DNA of 64,000 nt from the NCBI GenBank assembly GCA_963691835.1, contig OY829383.1:124001-188000 (forward strand), read 5' to 3'. Below are positions 32,674 to 41,631 of this stretch, one piece after another (within the stretch, counting starts at the first letter, position 1; each line of letters begins with the position of its first letter). The stretch comes from G963691835 sp963691835. GTDB lineage: Bacteria > Pseudomonadota > Alphaproteobacteria > Thalassobaculales > Thalassobaculaceae. The notes under the pieces are model-generated. The model was not told the origin of the DNA. It did not search any database and worked only from the letters and a program-made list of their open reading frames with translations. A program made the position numbers and the translations under genes.

Positions 32674-33288
32674 TTATCCCTTGGTTTTGGTCTTAGATTT
32701 CGATTTGGTCTTTCCGGCGGGAGCCGACGGAGCCACAGCCCCGGTTCCCGGCATATCCAGATGGGCGCCGCGCGCAATGGCGACGACGCCCGTGCGGGAC
32801 ACTTCGACTCCGCCAAGGGCCGCCATCAACTCAACGAACGCGTCGATCTTCCTGCTGCCGCCGGTAAGCTCGAACACAAAGCTCTCCAACGTACTGTCAA
32901 TGGCCCGGGCCCGGAACATGTCGGCGATCCGCAGGGCCTCGACCCGCTCGCCGCCCATGTTTCTGACCTTGACCAGCGCCAACTCCCGCTCGAGATGCGG
33001 ACCTTCCATGGTCAGGTCATGAACGTTGTGAACAGGGACAAGTCTGGAGAGCTGCGCCTTGATCTGCTCGATCACCATGGGCGTGCCGCTGGTGACGATG
33101 GTGATCCGCGACAGGGACTCGGAGACATCGACCTCCGAGACCGTGAGGCTCTCGATGTTGTAGCCCCGGCCTGAAAAGAGGCCGATCACGCGGGCGAGGA
33201 CACCGGGCTCGTTCGCCACGAGCACGGCAATGGTATGACGTTCGGTATTCGGGGTTTCGGCAGGACTCACGACCTCAAACTCCGGCAA
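32674..33288 (-). CDS. ilvN: Acetolactate synthase small (regulatory) subunit
   Basis: The 204-residue protein has an ACT domain (HTIAVLVANEPGVLARVIGL, FSGRGYNIESLTVSEVD, residues about 18-53) and the ALS small-subunit C-terminal half (RIADMFRARAIDSTLESFVF and AFVELMAALGGVEVSRTGVV). It binds valine and inhibits and stimulates the catalytic subunit. An unusual Lys/Ser/Thr-rich C-terminal extension (GKTKSKSKTKTKG) is present. Between it and ilvB lie 98 bases. Confidence 0.95.
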   Translation of the reverse strand: MPEFEVVSPAETPNTERHTIAVLVANEPGVLARVIGLFSGRGYNIESLTVSEVDVSESLSRITIVTSGTPMVIEQIKAQLSRLVPVHNVHDLTMEGPHLERELALVKVRNMGGERVEALRIADMFRARAIDSTLESFVFELTGGSRKIDAFVELMAALGGVEVSRTGVVAIARGAHLDMPGTGAVAPSAPAGKTKSKSKTKTKG

Positions 33289-33386
33289 GGGCCGCAGACG
33301 TCAACGTCCACGGCACCATTCGATCTCTGGGGAGGGGACCGGCCCGCGCCGGTCCCAAAGACTAGATCAGACTTGGACTTGGGTGA

Positions 33387-35180
33387 TCAGACGAGGACCA
33401 TCCCATCTTCCGACGTCTCGTGCGCGGCACGATCGTCCGGGCCGAGAAGCATCTCGTTGTGGGCCGCTCCCGACGGGATCATCGGGAAACAGTTCTCGTC
33501 CTGCTTCACACAGATATCCGCGATCACCGGCCGGTCGATCTCGATCATCTGATCGATGACGTCGTCCAGTTCGTCCATCTTGGTGGCGCGCAGCCCGACA
33601 CCGCCGAACGCTTCAGCGACCTTCACAAAGTCGGGCAGAGCCTCCGAGTAGCTTTCCGAGTACCGGCCACCATGGATCAGCTCCTGCCACTGGCGGACCA
33701 TCCCCATCCACTGATTGTTGATGATGAAGCCTTTGACCGGGAGGTTGTACTGACAGAGCGTCGACAGCTCCTGAATGTTCATCAGGAACGACGCCTCACC
33801 CGCGATGTCGATGACCAATGCGTCGGGATGTGCGATCTGCACACCCATCGCCGCGGGCAGACCGTACCCCATGGTGCCGAGGCCGCCCGACGTCATCCAG
33901 CGGTTCGGCTTTTCGAAACCGAAATACTGCGCCGCCCACATCTGGTGCTGCCCAACTTCCGTGGTGATGAAGACATCGTCGCGGTCCGCGAGTTTCTCGT
34001 GCAGGCGCTTGATCGCGTATTGCGGCCGAATCACCGTCTTCTCCGGCTTGAAGCCAAGGCAGTCACGCTTGCGCCAGCCTTCGATCTGCTCCCACCACTT
34101 GGTGAGCGCTTTCCGGTTCGTATCCAGCTTCTTGCGCTTCCAAGCTTCCATCATCTGGCGGAGCACAACGCCCGCGTCACCGACGATCGGCACATCCACA
34201 AAGACGTTCTTGTTGATCGAGGAGGGATCAATGTCGATGTGGATCTTCTTTGAGTTCGGCGAGAAACCGGTCAATCGGCCGGTCACCCGGTCGTCGAAGC
34301 GCGCGCCCACACAAACCATGACATCGCAGTCATGCATGGCGAGGTTGGCTTCGTAGGTTCCGTGCATACCCAACATGCCCAGAAAATGCGGATCCGAGGC
34401 CGGCAGAGCCCCCAGGCCCATCAGCGTCAGCGTGGCGGGGCACCCCGTCTCGCGGACAAACCGGCTGAACAGCTCACTCGCCTCCGGGCCCGCGTTGATC
34501 AGACCGCCGCCCCCGTAGAAGATCGGCTTCTTCGCTTTCGCGATCAGCTCTACCGCTTCCTCGATGCGGTCGCCATCGCCGGTCGTCCGGGGCTTGTAGC
34601 TCTTGTGATCGCCGCCGTTCGGTTCCTTGTAGGCGCCCTCCGCAAAGAGGACATCCTTGGGAAGATCGACCACAACCGGACCCGGCCGGCCGTTCGCCGC
34701 GACGTAGAACGCCTCGTGCATCGTGTCGGCGAGCTTGTCGGCATCCTTAACGAGGTAGTTGTGCTTGGTGCAGGGCCGCGTGATTCCGGTCGTATCCGCC
34801 TCCTGGAAGGCATCATTGCCGATAAGGTGCGTCGGCACCTGACCAGTCAGGCACACCACCGGGATGCTGTCCATCAGCGCGTCGGTCAGCCCGGTCACGG
34901 CGTTTGTCGCCCCAGGGCCGGAGGTCACCAGCACCACGCCGGTTTTCCCCGTGGACCGGGCATAGCCCTCCGCCGCGTGCACGGCCGCCTGCTCGTGCCG
35001 CACCAGGATGTGCCGGACCGCGTTGGTCTTGAAGAGCTCGTCATAGATGGGAAGGACAGCGCCGCCAGGATAGCCGAATACGACCTCGACACCCTGATCC
35101 TGCAACGCTTTGAGGATGATCGCCGCCCCGGTCATCCGGGTTTCGGCCGCGCGCGCGGAACGGGTCTTCGGGCTGGACAT
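33387..35180 (-). CDS. ilvB: Acetolactate synthase large subunit
   Basis: The 597-residue protein has the ThDP enzyme layout. VFGYPGGAVLPIYDEL and HEQAAVHAAEGYARSTGKTG (catalytic Glu) lie near residues 28-66. In the C-terminal domain are GYGLPAAMGVQIAHPD and the ThDP-binding IDIAGEASFLMNIQELSTL, with NNQWMGMVRQWQ. The GEAS variant replaces the usual GDGS, as in many alphaproteobacteria. It makes acetolactate and acetohydroxybutyrate. The start is set at 35180, with AAAGGA 10 bases upstream; ATG 35210 is upstream of it. Confidence 0.95.
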   Translation of the reverse strand: MSSPKTRSARAAETRMTGAAIILKALQDQGVEVVFGYPGGAVLPIYDELFKTNAVRHILVRHEQAAVHAAEGYARSTGKTGVVLVTSGPGATNAVTGLTDALMDSIPVVCLTGQVPTHLIGNDAFQEADTTGITRPCTKHNYLVKDADKLADTMHEAFYVAANGRPGPVVVDLPKDVLFAEGAYKEPNGGDHKSYKPRTTGDGDRIEEAVELIAKAKKPIFYGGGGLINAGPEASELFSRFVRETGCPATLTLMGLGALPASDPHFLGMLGMHGTYEANLAMHDCDVMVCVGARFDDRVTGRLTGFSPNSKKIHIDIDPSSINKNVFVDVPIVGDAGVVLRQMMEAWKRKKLDTNRKALTKWWEQIEGWRKRDCLGFKPEKTVIRPQYAIKRLHEKLADRDDVFITTEVGQHQMWAAQYFGFEKPNRWMTSGGLGTMGYGLPAAMGVQIAHPDALVIDIAGEASFLMNIQELSTLCQYNLPVKGFIINNQWMGMVRQWQELIHGGRYSESYSEALPDFVKVAEAFGGVGLRATKMDELDDVIDQMIEIDRPVIADICVKQDENCFPMIPSGAAHNEMLLGPDDRAAHETSEDGMVLV

Positions 35181-35236
35181 CGGTCCGGTCCTTTCCATGG
35201 AATGAGTCAATTGTGGTTTTCGTCACCGACAGAGTC

Positions 35237-35261
35237 GGAAAAACCGCCGGTTCCGGCGGTT
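35237..35261 (-). terminator. Intrinsic terminator between miaA and ilvB
   Basis: On the minus strand AACCGCCGG and CCGGCGGTT form a 9-bp stem with a 2-base loop (35242-35261), then TTTTTCC. It lies 24 bases past the miaA stop and 56 bases before the ilvB start, so it isolates miaA from ilvB. No leader peptide that would make it an attenuator is seen. Confidence 0.7.
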
Positions 35262-35284
35262 CTGACGGGGCGGAATCTAGAGGG

Positions 35285-36283
35285 TCATGCGGGCGGGGTC
35301 AACACAAAGGAACGAATTTTTGGAAAGATTTTGTCATTCAGGCTTTCTGAATATTGCGCTTCCAGGATGAGATCAGCGGAGAGTTGGTGCCGAAGCCACG
35401 TGGTTTGGCGTTTTGCGTACCGTCTGGTTTCGCGCTTCGCGGTCTCCACGGCTTCTTCCAGCGACATCTCGCCACGCCTTGCGGACAGCAGTTGGGGGAC
35501 GCCCACAGCCTTCATCGCCGGCAACGCAGGGTCGAGCGACAGCGCTTGGAGCCGCTCTATCTCCGCCATCGCTCCGCGGGCCAGCATGGCATCGAAGCGA
35601 TCGTTGCAGGCGCTGTAGAGGGCGTTCCGCTCTGGCGTGACAACGATCACGAAGAACCGTAGATCTCTTGGGGGCTCGACCGGACGGGCTTGCCAGTCGG
35701 AGAGAGGCGTTCCCGTTGCAGCCCAAACCTCCCACGCCCGGACAAGGCGCTGGCTGTCCCCATCCGTCAGCCTGTCCGCCGTATCCGGGTCCACGTCGGC
35801 AATACGCTGCCGAAGCCCGGCGCCGCCCAAGGACTGAAGAAGGGTCATCGCCTCTTTCCGGGTTTCAGCCGGAACGCCCGGTATCTCCGCCAGCCCTTCC
35901 ATCAAGCTTCTAATGTAGAAACCCGTTCCACCACATAGGATCGGCAGCCGCCCGGCACCGATTGACGCGCGGATTTCTCCCATAGCCAGGTCCCGCCAGC
36001 GGGCCGCCGAGCACGGGTCAGACGCCGAAAGCGCGCCGAACAGTTTGTGGGGGACCTTGGCAGTGTCATCCGCATCCGGCCGGGCGGTCAGAACGGACAG
36101 TTCCCGATAGATCTGCATGGAGTCGGCATTGATCACCACGCCGCCAACGGTTTCGGCGATGGCGATGGCCCCGGCCGACTTGCCGCTGGCCGTTGGTCCC
36201 GCCACCACGACAACCGGATGGGGCGGCGTTCCGAGAGCCGTCCTCCAGTCGTCATCTGAGACGCGCGTTTCCGGTGTGGACAT
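35285..36283 (-). CDS. miaA: tRNA dimethylallyltransferase
   Basis: The 332-residue protein (start MSTPETRVSDDDWRTALGTP at 36283) has the P-loop VVVVAGPTASGKSAGAIAIA (residues about 24-43), the NADSMQIYRELSVLTARP motif and FYIRSLMEGLAEIPGV. It adds dimethylallyl groups to A37 of tRNAs reading U-starting codons. It diverges from serB with 31 bases between, a conserved alphaproteobacterial arrangement. A longer frame upstream (to 36655) is not needed. Confidence 0.93.
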   Translation of the reverse strand: MSTPETRVSDDDWRTALGTPPHPVVVVAGPTASGKSAGAIAIAETVGGVVINADSMQIYRELSVLTARPDADDTAKVPHKLFGALSASDPCSAARWRDLAMGEIRASIGAGRLPILCGGTGFYIRSLMEGLAEIPGVPAETRKEAMTLLQSLGGAGLRQRIADVDPDTADRLTDGDSQRLVRAWEVWAATGTPLSDWQARPVEPPRDLRFFVIVVTPERNALYSACNDRFDAMLARGAMAEIERLQALSLDPALPAMKAVGVPQLLSARRGEMSLEEAVETAKRETRRYAKRQTTWLRHQLSADLILEAQYSESLNDKIFPKIRSFVLTPPA

Positions 36284-36314
36284 GACGATGCCCGGTACGC
36301 CATAAGCCACGACC

Positions 36315-37268
36315 ATGCAAGCGCTCTTCGATCGACATCTGGCGGCAGGCGGCGTGCTGGTCCTGACCGGACCGGAAACCGGACCCTCCCCTTTCTCCGA
36401 CACCCTGCTGGCCGCCGTGGGCGGCATCCTCATGGACCGTGGACACGCCGTTGGCGACAGTCGCGTGTTGTCCGACGGCGTCGCCCTGGAAATCCCATTC
36501 CAGTGGCCCGAGGGCGGAGCGAAAGCCTCCTGGATCGATGTCCGGGACCGTGTCCGGAAGGCGGTCGGAGACCTCCCGATCGATGCCAACATCGTCCCGG
36601 CCGTCGGGCGGCGGAAGAAGATCTTGATCGCCGACATGGACTCGACCGTCATCACCTCGGAGTCATTGGACGACTTGGCGGCCTATGCGGGTCTTGCCGA
36701 AAAGATCGCGCCGATCACTGCCCGGGCCATGCGCGGCGAGTTGGATTTCGAGGCGGCTCTCAAAGAGCGGGTGGGGATGCTGGCCGGACTGGACGCCGCT
36801 GTCCTCGACAAACTGGTGGAAGAGGTCAGGGTAACCGACGGGGCGGCGGAGATGGTCGCCACGATGCGGGCGAACGACGCATACACCGCACTTGTTTCGG
36901 GCGGCTTCCGATCCCTGACAAGCCCGATCCGCAAGCGTCTGGGCTTTCATGAAGACCGGTCAAACACCCTCATCGTTTCCGATGGGCAATTGACCGGGAA
37001 AGTCGCCGATCCCGTTCTCGACAAGAACGCCAAGGTGACCGCGCTAGAAGAGATCGCCGGGAAGCTCAAACTCAGCGTCGAGGACGCGGTAACTGTCGGT
37101 GACGGCGCCAATGACATTCCGATGCTGGGCAGCGCCGGGCTTGGCGTTGCGTTCCGCGGAAAACCGGCGGTCGAGGCAAGCGCACCGTGTGCCATCAGGC
37201 ACGCGGATCTGCGGGGGCTTCTCTACCTTCAAGGATACACGAACGCCGAAATCTCGACCGGCGTCTGA
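36315..37268 (+). CDS. serB: Phosphoserine phosphatase
   Basis: The 317-residue protein has the HAD motifs ILIADMDSTVITSESLDDLA (about residues 103-122, Asp nucleophile), VSGGFRSLTSP and VTVGDGANDIPMLGSAGLG, plus an N-terminal regulatory domain as in alpha- and gammaproteobacterial SerB. It hydrolyses phosphoserine in the last step of serine synthesis. It diverges from miaA and converges on degP. Confidence 0.95.
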   Translation: MQALFDRHLAAGGVLVLTGPETGPSPFSDTLLAAVGGILMDRGHAVGDSRVLSDGVALEIPFQWPEGGAKASWIDVRDRVRKAVGDLPIDANIVPAVGRRKKILIADMDSTVITSESLDDLAAYAGLAEKIAPITARAMRGELDFEAALKERVGMLAGLDAAVLDKLVEEVRVTDGAAEMVATMRANDAYTALVSGGFRSLTSPIRKRLGFHEDRSNTLIVSDGQLTGKVADPVLDKNAKVTALEEIAGKLKLSVEDAVTVGDGANDIPMLGSAGLGVAFRGKPAVEASAPCAIRHADLRGLLYLQGYTNAEISTGV

Positions 37269-37290
37269 AGCTTCCGTTCTCGCGAATCAA

Positions 37291-37319
37291 ACGGCACCGA
37301 TCCGGTGGATCGGTGCCGT
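37291..37319. terminator. Bidirectional hairpin between serB and degP
   Basis: A perfect 13-bp stem (ACGGCACCGATCC / GGATCGGTGCCGT) with a 3-base loop lies 22 bases after the serB stop and 37 bases after the degP stop. There is no T-run in the serB direction, but it is the only strong structure here and would serve both genes. Confidence 0.55.
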
Positions 37320-37355
37320 CGACTGGCTCCGCGAAAGGGCTAGGGGGGCGGGGGG

Positions 37356-38885
37356 TCAGCCCTCGTTGAAGCGGAGCGAGATGAAGCTGGTCGTGCCGTT
37401 GTCGTCGACCTCCAGGAGGACGGCCCGCAGACCCTTCTCCTTGGCGGCTTTAGCAAGTTCCGCCACGTCCTTCGGCGAAGACACAGGCTGCTGCTCGACC
37501 TCCACGATCACTGCACCAACGCTGACTTTCTGCTGCGTGTTGAGGCGATCGAAGTCAATCCCGGTGATGACCACACCCTTGGTCTCGCCATCGATGTCGT
37601 GCTCTTTGCGTAGATCCTCGGTCAGCGACGAGAGCTCAAGACCGAAGAAGTCCATGCGTTCGGTTTCCTCCGGCTCCCCGACAGTCCGGGAGGCTGGGAT
37701 GAGTTGCGCCTGCTCGGCCTTCTCCAACTCTCCAATCCGGGCGGTGACGAGCTTCCGCGCACCCTTGCGCCATACTTCGACCGGCACGTCGATGCCGATG
37801 CGCGTCTCTGCCACGATCCGCGGCAGTTGCCGCATGCTCTCAACCTTCTCGTTGTTGAAGGAGAGGATCACGTCGCCCGGCTCAATCCCGGCATCTTTCG
37901 CCGGGCCGCCGTCGGTGACGTCCGCGACAAGCGCACCGGTCGCTTCTTCGAGGCCGAGGCTCCGCGCGATATCTTCGTCCACGGTCTGGATACGGACGCC
38001 AAGCCAGCCGCGCCGTGTCCGCCCGTACTCCCGAAGCTGATCGACAACCGGGCCGGCAAGACGCGCCGAGACAGCGAAGCCGATGCCAACCGACCCACCT
38101 GTCTGAGAGAAGATGGCGGTATTCACACCGATCACCTTGCCGTTCAGATCGAAGAGCGGACCACCAGAGTTGCCCTTGTTGATGGACGCATCGGTCTGGA
38201 TGAAATCGTCGTATGGACCTTGACGAATATCCCGCTTCCGGGCGGAGACGATGCCCGCGGTCACGGTGCCGCCGAGACCGAACGGATTGCCGATCGCAAC
38301 GACCCAGTCGCCGACGCGGAGCGCATCACTGTCGCCAAACTCCACGAACGGCAGATCCCGGCCCTTGGGATCGATCTTCAGCACCGCGATGTCGGTCTTG
38401 GGATCACGGCCCAGGACTTCAGCCTCAAATTCCTCATCATCCTGCAGCCGCACCATCACCTCATCGGCTTCAGCGATGACGTGGTTGTTCGTCACAACAA
38501 TGCCCGACGGATCGATCAGGAACCCGGAGCCAAGCGACTGCGCTCGGCGCGGCTGCCGCGGCCCGCCGTTTTGACGATTACGCTCCTCGAAGAAGTCCTT
38601 GAAGAAGTCCTCGAACGGGGAGCCTGGCGGCAACTGCGGCATGTCTGGGCCGCGGCGCGACTCAACGGTCTGGGTGGTCGAGATGTTCACCACTGCAGGC
38701 AGCAGCTTCTCTGCCAGATCCGCAAAACTCTCCGGCGGCGCCTTCGCCCAAGCAGGCTGCACGAGGATCAGCAAAGCAACAACAGCCAGCCCGGCGGATC
38801 GAAGGCCCAGGGCCCTCTGCCCTACAGGGGCCCTCTGCCCAACTTCCGCCCGGCGCGGGGCCGTTGATCGAAGGAATGTCATCAC
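37356..38885 (-). CDS. degP: Periplasmic serine protease DegP/Do family
   Basis: The 509-residue protein has an N-terminal signal peptide ending near VQPAWA, the trypsin-like catalytic triad and two C-terminal PDZ domains. The triad is His in VVTNNHVIAEADE, Asp in KTDIAVLKID, Ser in INKGNSGGPLFDLNG; the PDZ domains are about residues 290-390 and 400-500. It degrades misfolded envelope proteins. Just inside the start the sequence has a direct repeat (VGQRAPVGQRALG). It is followed by DUF2065 and hflC-hflK to the right. Confidence 0.95.
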   Translation of the reverse strand: MMTFLRSTAPRRAEVGQRAPVGQRALGLRSAGLAVVALLILVQPAWAKAPPESFADLAEKLLPAVVNISTTQTVESRRGPDMPQLPPGSPFEDFFKDFFEERNRQNGGPRQPRRAQSLGSGFLIDPSGIVVTNNHVIAEADEVMVRLQDDEEFEAEVLGRDPKTDIAVLKIDPKGRDLPFVEFGDSDALRVGDWVVAIGNPFGLGGTVTAGIVSARKRDIRQGPYDDFIQTDASINKGNSGGPLFDLNGKVIGVNTAIFSQTGGSVGIGFAVSARLAGPVVDQLREYGRTRRGWLGVRIQTVDEDIARSLGLEEATGALVADVTDGGPAKDAGIEPGDVILSFNNEKVESMRQLPRIVAETRIGIDVPVEVWRKGARKLVTARIGELEKAEQAQLIPASRTVGEPEETERMDFFGLELSSLTEDLRKEHDIDGETKGVVITGIDFDRLNTQQKVSVGAVIVEVEQQPVSSPKDVAELAKAAKEKGLRAVLLEVDDNGTTSFISLRFNEG

Positions 38886-39118
38886 GGTCGTTTCTCCGTC
38901 TTCCTTGGTCGTTCGTCGTCTTCCAGCATAGGGCCGACGGGCACGGTCGCGCTTCCCTTAATTGGTTGCGCAGGCCCCGCCGTTCAACGACCCCGTGTCG
39001 TCAGAGCACCGTGACCCGTAGAATTGTTCAGGATATGGCGGCAATCGCCTAAATCGAGCCCTTATGCGGCAAGAAAACGGCCGATCTTTCGCGGGCGGAG
39101 GACTGCACCGCCCCAGTT

Positions 39119-39304
39119 TCAGCCGCGTATCAGCCAGACGATCACAAGTCCGAGAACCGCAAATGCGAGGCCGGCGCGACGAACAGTCTCATCCGGAAGC
39201 TGGAGAACTTGGGCCACGGCATTCTTCATGGCGCCCGGTGCCAACGCATAAAGGCACCCTTCAATCACCAGCACGAGGCCAAGAGCCGTCAGTAAGTCGG
39301 TCAC
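39119..39304 (-). CDS. DUF2065 family membrane protein
   Basis: The 61-residue protein begins MTDLLTALGLVLVIEGCLYA and has two membrane helices and a PDETVRRAGLAFAVLGLVIV end. This is the YjeT/DUF2065 signature, commonly found next to hflK-hflC. Its role is unknown. It overlaps no neighbour; 39305-39391 is short. Confidence 0.85.
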   Translation of the reverse strand: MTDLLTALGLVLVIEGCLYALAPGAMKNAVAQVLQLPDETVRRAGLAFAVLGLVIVWLIRG

Positions 39305-39391
39305 GGGTCAACCGTCCGGACGCCGGCCATCAGCCGACAAGAAACAGGTCCCGCCGCCGTGTCATTGGGGCGGCGGGACCTTGATCTGTTG

Positions 39392-40276
39392 TTACTCGGT
39401 CGACGGTCTGCCCACGCCACCCATATTGCCGAAGAAGCGGAAGAAGTCGCTGCTCGGCGACAGCACCATCGTGGTGTCGTTTGCAAGTGACTGCCGGTAA
39501 GCCTGCATCGACCGGTAGAACGCGAAGAACTCCGGATCCTGACCGAACGCGTCGGCGTAGATCTTGATCGCCTGCGCGTCGCCCTCACCCCGAAGGGTTT
39601 CGGAAGTCTTCTGAGCCTCAGCCACGATAACCACCCGCTGACGGTCGGCGTCGGCCTTGATCTTCTCGGCCTGCTCGAAACCCTGGGCCCGGAACTCACG
39701 CGATTCACGCTCACGTTCGGACTTCATGCGGTTTTCGATGTTCTGCCGGGTCTCGTCCGGGTAGTCGGCCCGCCGAAGCCGCACCTCGACGATCTCCATG
39801 CCGAGGCGGTCCACGGCCGAGTTCACCTCGTTCCGGATGTTGGCCATGATTCCGACCCGCTTGTCCGAAAGGACACCGAGCAAGGTCTCGTTACCCAGGA
39901 CACGGCGAAGCGAGGAGGTGATGATCGGGCTCAAGCGCGCATTCGCACCACTGGTGTTCCGAACGGTCTGGAAGAACAACAGCGGGTCGGTGATCTTGAA
40001 GCGCGCATAGCTGTCGACATCCAGGCGCTTCTGGTCCGCCAGAATGACGCGCTGCGCCGGCGGATCCAGGTCCAGCACCCGCTTTTCGTAGAACACCACT
40101 TCATCGACGAACGGCATCTTTATGTTGAGGCCGGGCTCTTTGATGGTCCGAAGCGGCTCACCGAAGCGGGTAACGATCGTCTGCTGAGTCTGCTCAACGA
40201 TGAACAGCGTGTTGCCGACCACCATCGCGAAAACCAGCGCGATGGCGCCAAGGACGAGTGCAATCCATTTTGTCAT
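39392..40276 (-). CDS. hflC: HflC, SPFH/prohibitin-family membrane protease modulator
   Basis: The 294-residue protein has an N-terminal membrane helix (MTKWIALVLGAIALVFAMVV), the SPFH domain (IVTRFGEPLRTIKEPGLNIK, residues about 35-54) and a coiled coil with QGFEQAEKIKADADRQRVVI. With HflK it encloses the FtsH protease. hflK lies directly upstream with 17 bases between. Confidence 0.95.
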   Translation of the reverse strand: MTKWIALVLGAIALVFAMVVGNTLFIVEQTQQTIVTRFGEPLRTIKEPGLNIKMPFVDEVVFYEKRVLDLDPPAQRVILADQKRLDVDSYARFKITDPLLFFQTVRNTSGANARLSPIITSSLRRVLGNETLLGVLSDKRVGIMANIRNEVNSAVDRLGMEIVEVRLRRADYPDETRQNIENRMKSERERESREFRAQGFEQAEKIKADADRQRVVIVAEAQKTSETLRGEGDAQAIKIYADAFGQDPEFFAFYRSMQAYRQSLANDTTMVLSPSSDFFRFFGNMGGVGRPSTE

Positions 40277-40293
40277 TGTTCTGATCCCCGTCC

Positions 40294-41472
40294 TCAGTTC
40301 TGCGAACGCTTTTGGATTTCAGGCAGGGGCAGATAGGGCACGACCCCACCACCACCGGCACCATCACCGTTATCGTCGATGATCACCTTGTTCACGTTGC
40401 GAAGCACCTCTTCCAACGTCTCAAGATAAATCCGCTGCGTCGTTACGTCCTTCGACACGCGGTAAGCCTCGAACACAGAGTTGAAGCGGTTGGCGTCACC
40501 CTGGGCGCGGTTGACCACCTCCTGCCGATAGGCTTCGGCGCCCTGGATAAGCTTCGACGCTTCACCACGGGCACGCGGAACCACGTCGTTCCGGTACGCC
40601 TCGGCTTCATTTCGGATGCGCTCCATATCCTGGCGCGCTCTCGTCACTTCGTCGAACGCGTCGATCACGTTCTTGGGCGGAAGCACGTCAAGCAACTGGA
40701 CCTGACGAATCTCGATGCCGGCACCGTATTCGTTGATCAGACGCTGCAGTTCGATCTGAGCCTGGGTTTCGATCTCTTCCTTACCGACCGTCAGGGCGGA
40801 TTGGATCGGGGTCTTGCCAACCATGTCCCGCATCACGGACTCGGCAGCCATCTTCACCGTCTCATCCGGGTTTTGCAGGTTGAAGAGATACTCAGGCGCA
40901 TCCGAGATCTTCCAGAACACGACAAAGTCGATATCGACGATGTTTTCATCGCCTGTGATCATCTGGCTTTCCTCGGGAACGTCCCGGCCGCCGGTCGAGC
41001 GGCGGTTGATCTCCGAGCCGCCAGAGCGCACGCCGACTTCGATGCGGTTTTCCTGGGTGACGTTCGGTTTGAAGACCGTGCCGATCGGGCTCGGCCAGTT
41101 CCAGTGCAGACCCGGCGTCGAGATGCCGCCGTTCCATTTGCCGAGCACGAGTTCCACGCCCTGCTGGTTCGGCTGAACGCGATAGAAGCCGTTCACCAGC
41201 CAAAGACCCAAACCGACCAGGACGATCGCGGCGACAAAAAATTTTCCGGCGGAACCACCCGGCATGAAGCCTTTCAGCTTCTCCTGGCCTTTGCGGATGA
41301 TCTCGTCGATGTCCGGCGGGGTCGGGCCAGACCCGCCACCGCCGCCGCCGCCGCCGCCAAACCCGCCGGGGCCTTTGCCCCAGGGCGAATTGCCGCCGCC
41401 ACGGCCCGGTCCGCCGCTTCCGTTACCTCCGCCGCCCCATGGGCCGCCACCGCCTTGATTGCTCCAGGGCAT
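40294..41472 (-). CDS. hflK: HflK, SPFH/prohibitin-family membrane protease modulator
   Basis: The 392-residue protein has a Gly/Pro-rich cytosolic N-terminus (residues 1-70, with a run of nine Gly), a membrane helix (AGKFFVAAIVLVGLGLWLVN, about 75-94) and the SPFH domain (GVELVLGKWNGGISTPGLHW). It is the partner of HflC. The Gly run is encoded by a (GCC)n tract, a possible variable-length site. Confidence 0.95.
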   Translation of the reverse strand: MPWSNQGGGGPWGGGGNGSGGPGRGGGNSPWGKGPGGFGGGGGGGGGSGPTPPDIDEIIRKGQEKLKGFMPGGSAGKFFVAAIVLVGLGLWLVNGFYRVQPNQQGVELVLGKWNGGISTPGLHWNWPSPIGTVFKPNVTQENRIEVGVRSGGSEINRRSTGGRDVPEESQMITGDENIVDIDFVVFWKISDAPEYLFNLQNPDETVKMAAESVMRDMVGKTPIQSALTVGKEEIETQAQIELQRLINEYGAGIEIRQVQLLDVLPPKNVIDAFDEVTRARQDMERIRNEAEAYRNDVVPRARGEASKLIQGAEAYRQEVVNRAQGDANRFNSVFEAYRVSKDVTTQRIYLETLEEVLRNVNKVIIDDNGDGAGGGGVVPYLPLPEIQKRSQN

Positions 41473-41631
41473 CTCGCGAAACCTTCCCTAATCGGTAGAG
41501 CGTGGCTCATAGCAGAGCCCACGAGCCGGTTGCAAAGGAATCCCGGCCTCTCTATGTCCCCAACGTAGACGCCCACATGGGCACCCAAAGAGACAAACGG
41601 CATATTTGGCGAAGCCGGGGAGATTTCAAGC

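Noticed and set aside
35237..35261. ilvB attenuator
   Set aside because: No leader peptide rich in Ile, Leu or Val codons precedes it; it is better explained as the miaA terminator.
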